A stretch of DNA of 64,000 nt from Euwallacea fornicatus (taxonomy: Eukaryota > Arthropoda > Insecta > Coleoptera > Curculionidae). Positions 37,201 to 52,200 of the stretch are shown here, one piece after another. A program made the translations under genes and the position numbers. The stretch spans positions 1,302,001 to 1,366,000 of the forward strand of contig NC_089551.1 in the NCBI RefSeq assembly GCF_040115645.1. The letters are read 5' to 3'. Position 1 is the stretch's first letter; each line of letters begins with the position of its first letter. The notes beneath the pieces are model-generated. The model ran no database searches, was not told the DNA's origin, and saw only the letters and a list, made by a program, of their open reading frames with translations.

Positions 37201-40200
37201 TATCTCTTCTCTACTTTAACTTGAATTTATTTTTGGTACAATCTTAACTGATTACATCTAACAGGTGCACAAACGCCGCACGTGAGATTTTCCATAATTT
37301 ATTCGTCAATTACCTGTGGGAACAATAGTAAGTTTGGTGGGCTTCCAGAGTACTGAGCGAAGAAAATCGAATCCCGCAGGGCACGCATTGGTAGACCGGC
37401 ACCGAAGCCCTGGCAGGTTCAACTGCTTCCACCGAGGCAGCTCTAAAAACCCTTTATTTCACCAATCTCCCTCGATAAATTAAACGAGCATAACTCACCT
37501 CACCGTCTCAGTGGACACAACCCTTTGAGCTGCCGCCATGGCTGCGACTGCCTCATTGAGGTTCAACCCCGCGGGAAATAACAGCCCCCTACTGGCCAAC
37601 GCCGACTGGATCGCTGGAGGCAAGCTTGCCAGATACTCGGGGGTCGCTGGTTGATTTACCACAGAATCCAGTTCAGTTTTGAGCTTTCCTAGCATGATAG
37701 CAGGGTCAGTGGCCAAGGAAGCTTTAAGGCGAATCTTGGGCTGTTTTTCCTCCATGTCCGGCTTGGCTGGGCTCTTGCCGTCATCTAAGCCCGAGGGGGG
37801 GCCATCAGGGGTGTCACTTTTTTTGGGGGATGTTTCCAGTACTGTTACCATTTCGGAGTCTGTGAGAGCGGCAGCGGAGTCTGGGGCGCCTTCAGTCCAC
37901 GTGGTCGCGGCAGTCTCGGCTGTAAATAAGGAAGTGCAAATTAACTACAATAAAGCACTTGTAAGGGAAGATGGCAAGCGTCATCGATATTTAAGTAGGA
38001 ATTAATCTTTCGAGTAATGCACTATTAACACATGAAAATACTTCAAGTGCCACTTAATTGAGAATTTCAGACGTTAAGCTATTTAAGGATTGTGAAATTC
38101 GATTATTTCTGGTCCTCACTGGGATATTTACCATCGGGGGATGCACATCAAGAGCCTCGGCACTGCACCATGTAACTCCAAACCGGCAGTTAACCTGGTG
38201 AAGGTCCCCGGTATCTATTGGTGTATTGTGTGTTGCCGCGTATAGGAATCAGGTTTTGTGGCAAGTGCGGGCCAAGGACGGATTTACGCTAAATTAAACG
38301 CGCGGAAAAGAGATCGACACGGAGGCTTCAATAGTGCCGTCGAGCTACCAGGGATGATTTATAACTTTGAACGTCGATCTTGACGGATTTAGATGCGGAC
38401 TTGTGCGATTTCGAACGTTGTTGTCAAATGCTGCGGACCTCGTTACACTGCGGATATCTCTGCAAGTCTCACGATGATAAACAAAGTAAATTCATCGTCA
38501 GTACAGGGCAATAGTATTTCCCAGCAAAACACCTCTTCCTATTAAACAGTACCCGACCCTCGACACAGCAGAACTACTTCATTACCACAGAGCCGTGTTC
38601 CTGTCTCTCTTATCTAGTTTCGCGCCATTTGTACCGCAGTAAATCTCTTCGATTGCATCGTAGTCTTCCTGCTGTTCTTCCAACTTACCAGCCAACAATC
38701 GAAACTTTTGTGATGAACTACAACACAAAAGGCACACGTTCACTTCCACGTATAAACCCGCACTGACTGCCGAAGAGCTCTCTTCTCTCTTCCATTGGCG
38801 GCTTTTCGGGGCCCCTCGTTGCGAAGGATAAGATGCCCTATCTTATCGCACTCTGTATATGATTTTCGCATTAGGGCCAGCGGCGGAGAAGCTGCGGCGC
38901 AGCTAAGAATTGATAATAATTAAAATTTCCCCCCCGAGACAGGAACTGCATACACGCGATAAGGAATCTTTAATTAGGTTGGGGAATGCAGAGCCGAGGG
39001 AGATCGAGATGTCTGATGTAGATTGGAACGTTCTACAAGCAGTCGTCTAACGTGGGTGTATGGGAAAATGATAATGAAATCCCGACGTATGAGTTTTAGG
39101 ATCAGCAAGGTAAATATCACGAGAAAACGTGAAATCTCATCCGCTCATCTTCACAATAATTGCGTATGTATTTGTGCAATCGGCGACCATTAGCATTTAA
39201 GATCGCTATTAGTCCGATAAGCCTTTATGGCATTTAAATGTATATGAGCACACACACACACACACACACACATACACACACTAACACACACACACTCTCA
39301 CACACACATACACACACATAGATTCGCCACGTTCCCGATTATCGGCGACCGAACAAACCCACCCGGCAGCCTCGGCGAAATCATCGGCAGCGTTTACAGC
39401 ACAGGAAGTTAATCGAGTGAGTGATGCAAGAACGCAGCCGAAATGTAAAAGTACACACACACACACACAAGTTAGCTCGGTCAGGTAATAAATCTCCGAA
39501 GATTCAGATCTTGCGAAACTTTATACACCCAAGATGCAAAAGCAGTTGAAGATTTTTAGATGAGTACCAGCGATCATGGTGTTCCTCGCTCCATAGATTT
39601 ATAGCTCGCCACTTCAGGCGGATGTTGTTTTTTGGTTTCAAATTAGTATACAGTTGAAAGTTGCGGGTGTTTCTATAAAACGCCAGCCGGTTCGGGCTAG
39701 CGCGGGTCGGCTCAGGTTAGCTCAGGTTAGTTCGGGTTGCGGGGTTTCCGTGAAACGCCAGTTAATCAGGCCCGGATTGATTTAAGTTGGAGCGAATTTT
39801 GCAAACCGAACGTATAACCCTTCTCGCCTCCTCTTTTATATGGCTGATTAATGCTGGTAGCCAACCGCTGTCTCCGGTGTTCCGATAAGGCTACTTTTTG
39901 TCAGATTAATCCAACAGAAAATGCATTCATACTTCATATCTCGTTAATGAAGATCGTTTTTCATTGCCGTTCCTTTTCGTCCTTTTCCCCACCTCACTCA
40001 TTTAATTTGCACCATTGAGATCCTGACGCTAGAGAGTCCATTTTCGTCACATCCGACGCTGACATCACCACGGCGGCTTGGGAGATCCGGGGAGGGGGGC
40101 ACCGGCTCTAGCACTAGAATCGCCGAAAAATGCGTTCCCATGGGGTTCCCTCGGGGGGGGGCGAGCGGGATCGGGGGGGGCAAACTCCATTAGCGCGAGC

Positions 40201-43200
40201 TCCTTTATTCGACCACGTAATCTCGATCAATATTGAGAAATTGCAAGACGATAACGGAGGGAAACGGACTATACGTCATCGAATCGTTTTGGTTTTCTTT
40301 TTAATTGAAAGACGACAAAAATTGAGTTCGTCAACTCATTTCCTCTCTCCGAGCAAGAAAATCTTCTAAAGGCGAATTGGCAGCGACGCCGTTAATTAAC
40401 ATTAGATAATCAGTGAATAGCGGAGCCATGGGCAATTTGTAGGACGACTCAGAAACATACAAAGCAACACCATTCTTCGTCGTCGCGATGGCATTCCGCG
40501 ATTGAGCCGCTAAAATGTTTACGGTGCCGATGGTAGTACCATTGTATGTAAAACAATTAGGTTCGGCACTCGTAAAAGAGTCAACGCGACGACACCTGTG
40601 CCGGCTACCATCCAGTACCAGCGACGGCATTCGCCACTGACGATTTATCATTTGGAAACTCAATTAGAGAATAGTACAGTGGCTACTTGAGGGGAACAAA
40701 AACGCTCCAATAACCTATAACAGATCGTCGTGTCGGACCAAACGGCTTATCGGCCCATCTGGGTTATGATCGGCTGTCCGACTAATTGCCTGTCTCCGGT
40801 AAAAGATGACATTCGTTTCTTGTACAAATTGATTAAGTTGTCTCGGGAGGAAGAGGCTTATCAGCGAAGATCCCCTGTATATGCGTGTGAGAAGCTCGGA
40901 CAGCTTCTGGTTTCGTTTGTGACGCCAGGAATGCCGTTTTTACCCGTCCGATTTTCGACTCAATTTACCGAACGGGAGCTGCCCCCGAGGCGAAACCTTT
41001 ACGAGTTTTCGACACTTTTAATTCCTCGTTAAAGGGGGTGGGGAGGTGGCGGAGAGGAGGGGGAGGAGGGGGGTGATGCCGAAGGAGCAACAGCTACGGC
41101 TCAGAAAGAACCGAGCGAATCAGCCAAACTTGCCCTACGCAAGAGATGCGGGTCTGCGTTCCGCGGGGAGTCGAAAAGTGGCTGCCTTAATCCCGCTAAT
41201 TGGGAGTTATTCTTATGGTTTTCGTCCTACCTCGCTTTTAGAAGCGTCTTTGTGCGGGACAAATTCGGTCAAAACTGCCATTGCGAGTTGGCCGCGAGGA
41301 GAAAAAATAAGTCCGATGGGCCTAGGTCGGGGCGCCGCGGCGGCCGCGGGCCTCCGCTCTCTCGGAACAGGAAAAACTTGGCGAGATTTACGTCCGATTT
41401 TTCAGAACAAAAAAAAAAAAACTTAAACAACCCGCAGAATGGAAAGGGGGGACTGCTTCGCTGAGACACATTTGGCTGGATCGGTCTTTCTTGTTATCTG
41501 TTAGCACGTTTCTGGGACGCGCCGCGAAGAAGCCATGATACTTTCCGATGTGGAACAAGCGGACAAAGTACAGGGGCCATTTACAGGGCGCTCGGCACAT
41601 TGCTTCGGAGCGAAACCGATCAGCTCTGCGACTTTCCGTCTCGACAGGGTGTCGGTTTGTGCAGTCCGACCGTGAGAGAACGAGCAAGTAAATGAAAGAA
41701 ATCCTCAAAAGGTGCTGCCAGGAATGACCGAGACATTTGATCCACCCCATCCCTCCACCTCCCAACTCGACCCCGCCGCCCTAACCGGCCGGCGATCCTC
41801 GACTTCCATAAGGCCTCCACTGCTTCCGAGCACAGCGCCGTGCGTCCTCTCAAATTCTTTATCGCTCCCGCTCCTCCATCGAAATTCGAAAGTGGCCGAG
41901 TCTTTCCGGAAAAAGACGAGGGAAATTTGAAAATAGTGACTGCTGCAAGGCCAGCGGCGTAGAGACCGTCGCGGCGGCGCGTTGCAAATATTGCGGACGC
42001 TCGATAATGTAAACCAGTTCTAAAGCAGGTTTGGTTCACATTATCGAAGTGTTTGTATTAGCGAAAGTAGTTAAAATTTTAAGGTTTTTTTTAAAAATAA
42101 ATGTTTGCAACTTGTATATATATATATATACAGAGTGTCTTAGTTTCATTGCGCTCAACTTTAATAGCGTATTGAACGTCCAATAAGGGTTCCTTTAGCA
42201 GATACAGGGAGTTCAAATTTAACTCGAAAAGTGGAAAATTTTAAATTTCTTCAAAAAAGACTGGAGACTCTCTAACGATGTTTACTTGTGACGTAAAAAA
42301 CCTTCAAGACTTATCTCTACTCTTTAAAAAAATGTGGTGGATCATTTTTCTCTTCTTTTAAAATTTCCGGTGAAGTGTTGGCACCATTACGTTCTAATTA
42401 TAACTTTAAGACGTAAATTACAATTATTTTTATTCTTTTTACTTGGAAATGGTCAGGTGGACGAAAAAAATCACGAGAGAGGTAAATTTCCCCAGAATTG
42501 AACGGAAAATTCAAGAATAATTTTTATTTTCAGAAAAGCCAGCAGCGTACCACTTCCTCTGAAAGACATTCTTCCACCCCCATCCAAAGCTGTGTTAAAA
42601 ACTTGTATAACTTAATTACTACGTTTAATACAGTTTGGCGAGTCTTATTACGTTCCGATCGCTGGATTGAACTAATAGGGCTACATTGGGCGGTGTGCAC
42701 GTGACAAAAACTGACCCATTCTCGCTCCTGAGTTGTTACCTTGAAAGATGACTTGGTACATTATCTAACGGTAATAACTCTTTTAATGGAAGTTCTTATT
42801 GTTTTTAGGAGTTTTAAATGACAGATATTCCTCAAATTGTGAAGGTTCAGACTTTTGCGTTTACAAATTCGTTGTCAAAGCTCGGGGGCAAAGTGCTTGC
42901 GGAACCATTTCAGGCATCGACCGCTGGTCGTCTAAGCGCCTTTTTTGAACAGTCACGGTCATCGGGGATGTAAAATTTTCAATTCGGGGCGAATTTTTCG
43001 CCTTTTTCTTATTATCTTTGTGTTGTGTGTCATCGAGAACTGTTTACGTTGTCGGGCGCACACGTTGCTTGCGCTATCGAGCGTAGACAGCGTTTAAATC
43101 ATTGAGCGTAAACTTTGTTTACATTCCCGAGCGCCGAAAATATTCTCAGGGTCGGGCGCGAATTGTTTACATTATTGACGAAAAAAAATTGCATTGCCAA

Positions 43201-46200
43201 GCGGAAAAGTGTTCACACTATCGAGAGAACATTGTTTACATTATCGAGAGAACATTGTTTACACTATCGAGAGAACATTGTTTACGTTACCGAGCGGAAA
43301 AGTGTTCACACTATCGAGAGGACATTGTTTACACTATCGAGAGAACATTGTTTACACTATCGAGAGAACATTGTTTACACTATCGAGAGAACATTGTTTA
43401 CGTTACCGAGCGGAACAGTGTTTACACTATCGAGAGAACATTGTTTACATTATCGAGCGCGCCCATTGTTTGCGTTGTCCGGGTCAGGGATTTTTTTACA
43501 TTGTCCATCGTACAGAGTGTTCACGTCATCGGGCGTCCGCATCGTTTACGCAATCGAACGCCTGCTGTGGCGAAAGATCGGAACCTGGACGGATCAGGTG
43601 GGACGTTTCGCCCGATTGCGGAAGCCGGCGAAGGACGCGTCCGCGGTTTTTCAGGAGGACCGTTCGTTTTTTCGTCACAACCCCCCCCCCCTCCTCTTTT
43701 TTTTTTCTTTCAAACCGAAGCCGCAAACATTCGTAATTCGAATTGTACGTTACTTATTCACGGAACGTTTTATCGGCGATCTTCGGTATGCAATACCTGC
43801 ACATATTCTTGCGCTTTGTTCTTCGCGATCCACACTGCCGATAATTGCGTGTCGAACATGATTCTTTTGACGTTTGCACCGATACCAGAGACTTTCGAAC
43901 ATGCCGTCAGGCATACGAATCGGCAACGCGGATATGCAGGAAGGAAGCGCGTGTGCATGTGTGCGTGCGTGTGCAGTTGCGGTGTGTGTGTGTGTGTGTG
44001 TGTGTCGCCTTTACCAACACTGCCAATGTCCTTTTCTGTGTACGCACAAGTGTAACTTCATTTGTAATTCTTCGATTCGACATCGCCATAACCTGTCTGG
44101 GAAGCATTAACTTAATCATACCGCATTTCTTCGGCGATAGCGCCCGACAACTTTTTCCCGGAGATACGATGGTCTGGCCGCGTTTATCGTAAAAAACTTT
44201 TAAAGTAAAGTGGCGTCATGCGCTATCGTCCCCGTTATCTTTGGTTATTTAAATGCACTTTGGTGTATCTCCGTCCGGAGCTATCTCGAAAAAGAGATAC
44301 TTTCGCGGCCGGGAATGATAAAGGTGCATTAGGCAGATAAACGTACATTAGTTTGGTTTATAGCGGCCAGATACATCGGAAATCGTTTGAATAAATTCAC
44401 GCAAATGCAGTCCGAATGGGATTGTTTTTAGCGTTAAAGTAACAACAAACAACTTTTCGTCCGATATTCGTTTCCGTCGCCGAAACGAGGTTACTCGCGG
44501 TGGCCTTCGGAGAACCGTTTCGTGCAACTCCTAACGGACGAAACAACAACAACAACAATAATAATAATAGACCAATAGAGGTCCTGGTTAATCTCAATGG
44601 TGTTAATGCATTAAACCCGAGTGCGTGTGTATATCGCTATCTCGAGGGCCGCCGATCTAACAGCCTCGGCGCCCGGCTGCGATCTTAATCTGGCCAATTA
44701 ATGTTCTCGTAAATAACAGACGAGTAGCCACTGCCTCCAATCGGGGACGTCTCCACGTCGCCCCCACCACACTCCCCTCGCCCCCGAAAAAATCGAGCGT
44801 GTCCTCTAATTTCAAAAAAATAAAAAAAATAAAAAAAAAACTAATAAAAAAAAAATAAAAAAATAAAAAAATCATAATTATAAATCAATGTCTTATGCTA
44901 ATGGGCCGTGATCGATAGATCGTATCGCCCGGGTGCCACGGCTCGATTAGAGGAAGTTATAAATCGTTGCCAATCTAAAATTGATCTGAGAACTCTATCG
45001 GGGATCTTAAAGAGTTTCCTAAAGTTTCCACTTTGAGCCCGAAACTTGAAACAACAACGGGTGCAATACCTGCGGAGCGGATGTTTTTGAACGCTCTATC
45101 ATCCAAGAGTTTTTGCGGCCTGGCCACTGCCAGATAAGGTGCGAAAGATGAATGTGTAAAGGGATGATTAAAACGGCCCGCCGGCGTTGCCGACGCCGAT
45201 AACGACGACGTCGGGCGTCGTTCGGCTCAATCATTGTCTTTATTCGCCGCTAATCACTTTATAAGAGGAAGAGCAGCACCGCCGGGGAAGGTAGATAAAT
45301 GCCGCTTCCGACCTGATAACGCCGTTTACATTAAACGTCTATCAGAAGAGCTTTGATCGTATCGACTGTTCCTCTGCATCTACAAGAAGGTAATGAAATT
45401 ATGGTCATATTCCAGAGGCGGTCTTGGGAACTTCGCGACACTCCGTATAAGGGAAATGCACCGTTCCCCGTGCGGAATAATCAGGTGCAAATGGAACGCT
45501 TACAAATGGAAATTTGCACGCAGATTTCCTTACAGACATCGAATATGAGGCACAGAGCAGCGGGGACCTGTAAGCAAACTTCCTTACAGGCATGGAATGT
45601 GGAATAGTGGAAACTTGCAAGTGATTTTCCTAAGAGACGTCCAGTGTGGAGCGCGGAGCAATGGAACGTGGAAGGAAATTGCGTTAGACATGTCGGATAT
45701 GAAACGTTTGCAAGTGGAAATTTGTAATCGAGTTTTCTTACAGATATAGGAACACGCGATGAGGGAAATTCACAAGAGAATTTCCTCACGGACATGGAAT
45801 ATAGAATGCGAAATGACGAAAATTTGTGAACAGGATTTTCTTACAGGCATCTAATATGCAATATACGCAATAATGGGAATTTATAAGCAAAATTCCTTAC
45901 AGATATTGAATGTGGGGCATGGGACAGTGGGAACCTGTAAGCAAGTTTACTTGCAGATATCGAATAGTGCGGCTTGCAAGCAAATTTCCTTACAAATTTT
46001 AAGGTTTTAAGGGTGCTGATGTCTTGGGTAGGAGTTCCTCACCAGGTGCCGACTGAACAAACGCTAACAAAGCCGTGGAAACGGTTTCATGATCGAGCTT
46101 ATCTGTTAAGTAGCAGATTTCCCAATTTACTTGAATTACATGTCGAATCAAGTGCTTGTGCTTGATCGTCCGAGTTGGGCCACACTTACAACCGGACGTT

Positions 46201-49200
46201 GGCAACTCTTGGAGAGATCTAAAAAAAAAATTTATTTACCTCTACAGGGCGACCCCACTTTATTCAGACGCCTAATGTCGCCGCGTCATACGTTACGCAT
46301 TCTGTACTTTATTCGGTTCAGGGGGGACCGGGTCCTTCTCAAGAATACGTAATTCCCCATCCATAGGACAAAGCCGCAAATCGCATAATTTAAAGCCTCT
46401 GCCCATTTACGTTCCGTGACGCAAGTGATTCACCCTGTATGCCATTCCGTTTAAGGCCAATGAATGAAGTGAAAATCGACGCAATGGAGGATCGAAAAAT
46501 AATTTTTTAATAACGAATCCATGTCGTTCTTCGTGCGTGCACCGTAGGTAAAATTCCTCCTTAAGCCGACCCTGTTATGTCGAGCACATATAATTCTTAA
46601 TAGGTTTGTTTTATAAATGTCACCAAGTTGCCGCATAAGGTTATGCCGTGCATAATGGCGATTTATAGCATACACCCATTTTATGGTGTCAATTTTGAAG
46701 ATAATAAATTATTGCAATATCTCCGTACTGTGCGGAACACATTCGCTACGTATAAACGGTGAAAACCTGAAATCAGTCTTGGTGTCATTCTATGACATTC
46801 AGTTTGACAACGATGTCCATCGCCCGTTTTTTCCTCAAGTACGGTCCTGGTAAATTTTCGTGGATTTAAGACAATTTTTTTACCTCGTTCAGAAGCTGCT
46901 TCGTACACGTTTTTAGAAAATTTTATTTTTTTCGGGTTCTTCGGAATGTCGCTCGACTCGTTATTTCACTCCAAGTTGGGCCCGTTGGCGCCAATTTACG
47001 TACTTCCTATGATTACCGAAGTTATCCTCGAGGATGAGTTTCAGAAACAGCCACCTTATATACAGGGTGGCCGTTTTTAGAATACTCACCGTTGGGACGT
47101 CGGAGACGGCAAGAGTTACAGGGTGGGCTGAATTAGGATTGATCCGTCAGGGTTGTTGAAATACCCATCGGATTCCAGTGAAACTTGGGCTGATGACATT
47201 TCACGTTATGACGCTTCGCATGACAGCGACAGACCTTTTCTGCGTCTTCCAGCTATTCCACACTGATAATCAACCATTCTTTGTCCTATGGACGCCATAT
47301 TGGAATTTTACACCACGCTTCGAAAAGTGCATTTTTCCATTGTCCTCTGCGAAAGCACCGCAATACCGAAAATTTTTAACTGCTCCAGTTAGTCTATTTC
47401 TAAAACAAATTAAAAACTACAAGAAATGTTCAAAATGGCCGCCTCCGTGCAATCGTAACGCAATTAATGTTGCGGCACGAGTGGAGTATGTAAGAGGACG
47501 AAAATTCCGTTGTCAGCGTGCAAAATTTGCTTAGAAGACGTCTGTCGATGTCGTGACAAGAAATGTCAGTCACCCAAGTTTTATCAAAATCGTGTGGGTA
47601 TTTCGGGAACCATGACGAATAAGTCCGAAATCCAAATGATGCGTAAATCCAAAAATCGAAACGGTTCCGTAACGGCCATCGCAATGCGCAACTTTTTCCT
47701 AACTTCACCCACCCCGCAACTCTTTCCGCTTTGGAGGTCCCAATGGTGAGCGTCGTAACGGCGACCGCCCTGTAAGCAGGATGCCACATGTCATCGGGGA
47801 GACATTTCAGGAAGGCGATGGTACTCGGCAAAATAATAAACAAATGCCCCATGGTAGGTCCACGGTCGAAACCGTGCCACTTTCAACGAACAGGGTGGCA
47901 AAGGTTCACGTTTCGAAAACTGCAACGGAAAATTGGTCTCAGTTTCCACTTGCCCCTCGCCGGGACTCGGGGAAAAAAAATCCAATTTTTTTTTCGAAAT
48001 AAACAAAAATAACTTCGCCCGCGTCGCGAAAGCGCCCCCTCAAACGCGCGTCTTTTCTCGCAATTAACCGGGTCCGTGTCTCCTACCGTTAACGAGATCC
48101 CCACGCTGGACGTTCTTATCTCGAACACAGTGCACCCGCAAGTTTTGATATATTGGAAGAACGAGTGGATACATTGGACGAACCTTGATGGGAAAGGAAA
48201 TCCGGCGGCGGGGCTCGAGCTCGAAAGGGAATTAACATAATTTTTCAGAAACCGAAAGTGTCTTTCCGACAGTGTCCCCCGCAGGAGTGTCGTCCACTCT
48301 CGGGCGCGCCTCCTCCCCTTTCCGACTCCGAGGGACTCCCCCCGTGGTTTTTCACGTTTCCTTTCGCATTGGGACCGAACGAGCAGACGTCCACGAGGTC
48401 CTTCTCGGATCCGTCCATTTCACCTACATCGATATCGAGAACTGTTTAAGCACAATGCCATATGCATGTAACGTATTCAAACGCAGAAAGATGCCAAGAT
48501 AAGGGACGCTCAATGAGGACGTTTGCTGTTGGTGGTGTCCCGTTGTATATTCCAGCAGGAGCGATAGGAGATAAGGCGTCCGGGCTGCAAACTTGCTCCT
48601 GCTTGGCCGAGATAAGGGCATACATGAGACTTTCGCGCAGTTACATAAAGTATTCCGGGCCAGATAAAAATGACTCGGCCCGTTATCTCCCCGACGAACG
48701 AGCTACTGTTTACTAAGGACCAACTTTTTAAAATTTTTAGAAGTTCGGAGCTATCTTATCTCGCCGGTGACTAATGGATATTTCATTTTGCTCCAAAGGG
48801 CAAACTTTGAACATCCATAATTTCTTGAATGCTCGAAGTTCCCGTGCATTGTTGCAGTATCGAAGAAAGGGTTGATTTTGAGCGTATAGAAACATTATGA
48901 CCCCGCGCTGGCCTTAATCCGGCACCCCCGGCGCGGGGGTTGAGCACGTAGCTGCACCGGTGCACCCAGCTCTTATCTCGTTGCTGCAGCCGCCATATTA
49001 CTTTCTTATCTCTCCTTAGTCTCGTTTCCTACTTCCAACTCGTATCTGGCGTTATCGCGCCTCCGACACTCGCCCCTACGGGGCAGCTGCATAATGTGAG
49101 GCATTCGACAAATAATTTTGGCCATTTAGTGAAACAATGGACCGGTGCCATCCCGAAACAGCGCGGCTCTTATCGCCGGCCATCGAAACCGGAATTTTTC

Positions 49201-52200
49201 CCATATGTCCTGGGCAATCTGGCACCGAATCAAAAACTCTTAAAATATTACGTGGAAGCGGCGGTCTCCTTTCAAGGTGCCGCCTTATCGTTTGGATTTT
49301 TTTGAAATGCAGAGATGAGCCGGAGACGCCCGCTGATATTGTAAAATTGTTTAAATTTCGGCTCGAGATGGTTATCTGGGACGAGGTATGGTCGCCTCGG
49401 ATTCCACTTTTCGGTTTTAAATCAACCGAGCGGGGACCGGAGATTTAAAATTTTTTTTTTTTTTTAATTTTTTTTTAATTTAAAATTTTTTTTTTTTTTT
49501 TTTTAAATTTTTTTTTACGTTTCCCTATCGCTCTCCCCAGTCTGACGACTGCTCGAAACGCGAATGAGACGATTTTTGTTTGTCTTCGCACATGTTTAAA
49601 TCGACGGGGAGCGTTTCCCCATCAAATTCGCGTCAAGCAGATCGCGATAAGCCGGTCCGAATGGCCATGTGGCATTTTCGATTAGGTATCGACAATAACA
49701 ATTTTTTCAGCCACCGCCTTTTTGTGCCATTTCGCGCCACATTGCGCTATCGCGGTCTGCCAAATTTTCACTATGGCTCGCCGATCGAAAAATGCATCGT
49801 TGTGTTACGTGCGATATCGTTATTTCACTCTTTAACACTGCGATGGGGATTTAAATAAATAATGATATTTCAAGGATGATGGAACGGATCCGACCAGGTT
49901 TCGGAGGCAAGTCCATAAAAATAATACTCTTCCAAAGTAAATAACTTCCGCTTATCCGAGTCTTCTCCTTATCTATGTATATGCACGCCCGAAGCGGCAT
50001 AAATCCCTACTATCTTCACTCGTTACGTTATTGTTGCTTTATGAATTATGAAAACGGCCATTTTTCTATACTGATAACACCCCCGTGTTGCTATCGCGGT
50101 CTTATCGCTCTTCCAGCTTCGAGCACCTCCACCGGGCGTTCCGGGGGTGGTTTCTTCATGTACGTATGAATGCATAATAGCGCAGCCTGTTTAATAATAC
50201 ACAACAGCATCTCGGCTTGATAAAGAACTTAATTTATGTCGGTACGTGACCGCGATCGGGGCCGAAACACTATTTACTGTTTTATCAACTCCCGGCTGCT
50301 CGTGCATTTCGTTTCGGCCACTTAATACTTCTTGTGCCGGTTTCTTGTTGGGGCCTCAAGTCACCCCCGTGACGTATTATCTCGCTGACCAATGAATAAT
50401 GGAATGCTGGCGACTGCGAGTCTCGTGCATAATTTGCCGCGGTATGATACGCATCGCTTCAACGCGCCCGCCCCCGCCACTGGCCCTTTTCAACTATTAG
50501 CATCCTCATCTCGTCGGAAGTGTCCATAAACGTAACTCGAGCGCCATTTTACAGGCCCTTAACGTCGAACTGGGAAAAAAACGGGCATCGAATCAATATG
50601 ACTTAATAAAAATGGAAAGATTAGAGCGGGTTCAATCCTTGGCTGGCGCCGATAAGCCCCTCGGGCACGCCGGGACTGTGTCGAATCTACCTCTGGCGAC
50701 CGGCTGGAAGTGGCTAAATACCCGCCTTTTGATTATGTCATTACCTCAGATGACAGATAGATCACATTTTCATTTCGCTTCCAGCTTTTAGTGAGGATTT
50801 TTAGGTGTCACAAATCGCAGGGGCGGAGACGAGGCCCCATAACGCCGCTCGGTTTACACGCGCCCCTATGCATAGAGCCCACCGTCAAACCTCAAATAAA
50901 CTAAATATGATATGAATGCCATCCCGATGATTATTATATATATACATTATATACACGTACATATATACGTATATATACATATTAAATGACAACGTCGCGT
51001 TTGTCAATTGTTCGCGAACGAAGGTGACGGCCCCATAAATCTGATGCTTGAAATATGTCACTGACGTCATAATAGACCACGCTAAAGTTAGGCGCGGCGT
51101 TGTCACGTTATCTTTTATTTACCATTGTATTGTTCTATCTATAGCGTGGCCCCGGACAGACGAGACGACTCCCGTGAAAGGGAAAAAATTGTCGATTTAA
51201 AATATCGTTTGTTGGGGTTCAGCCCTGTCGGGTTAAGGCCTAACACCGTGTATATCGTGCCATTTCATCACGATAATATCGCGTACCGGGCGTGTAAATC
51301 TGACGGTCGGTTCAATTTTTCCATTTCCTGGACTTTTTAAGCGGTTTTCCCGTCGAAGACGTCACGACTTGCATATTTTATAAAATTCGAATCCGTTCCT
51401 GCTCTCAGTCCATATATGGTGGCATCGCAGTGATAAGGCGTCGCGGCGAGTGCGATGCCGACCGACGTTCTTCTAGATAAAGACGCCGTGCGCCGGTCCT
51501 GATAAGAGGGCCGATAGGGCCGAGGCGCTCACCGGAAGGGCTATCAAGGAACTAACGTACAGGCGCTGTTTTACTAACGCTAAATATAAGAGACGATAAG
51601 ATAGCTGCCCGGGAGGTAATTCATTCCGCAGACGGGTTTATTATCTGGATGCACCAGAGATGTCTTTGGATACAAAAGGAGGGGAACAATTAGATATGGA
51701 GCTATTAGGAAAAAAGTCCTTAAGTCGAAGGGGCGATTGCGTTGAAACACGGAAGAAGGCACAGAACATTGTCCGAAGGCAGTTCAAACGCGAAGAAGCA
51801 ACGCCAAGCGTTCCAGACCCTCATGGTCTCATATTTCCGGGCGTGATTTCTCAGGCCGCCTCGCGAAGGAAAGTTCGCAAGAATGCGGGTCCCCAGCGGG
51901 AAATTTGCTCCTCCCTTTGGGACTCCGGACCTTCAAAACGGTTAGAGATAGATGCTGGGATACCCGCATCGGAAACGTTCCACCCTGACGTGTACAGGAC
52001 GTCCTATCAAAAAAATCATATTTTCCGGATAGCGGAGCCGAGCGGATTTTCGTTACAGAGACTTCCTCACTCTCCGTGTCGCCTGAGCCACCTGAACTCC
52101 GAACCAGTTTCGATAATCCTTGGAATGAGCCAAAATGCCACATTTCCTTTGTCTCAGGCCGACAGCCGACGATGATCGCAAAGATGTTGTTTTACGTTAA

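Noticed and set aside
39248..39319. CRISPR-like periodic repeats
   Set aside because: A plain CA microsatellite in a eukaryotic genome; no spacers.
40331..40663. 110-codon minus-strand frame in the ush intron
   Set aside because: Reads somewhat protein-like but no family recognised, no splice context fitted, and it lies in non-coding surroundings.
43102..44055. 317-codon plus-strand open frame
   Set aside because: It is created by the 23 bp minisatellite followed by GC-rich and GT-repeat DNA; two other frames are equally open and none has a domain.
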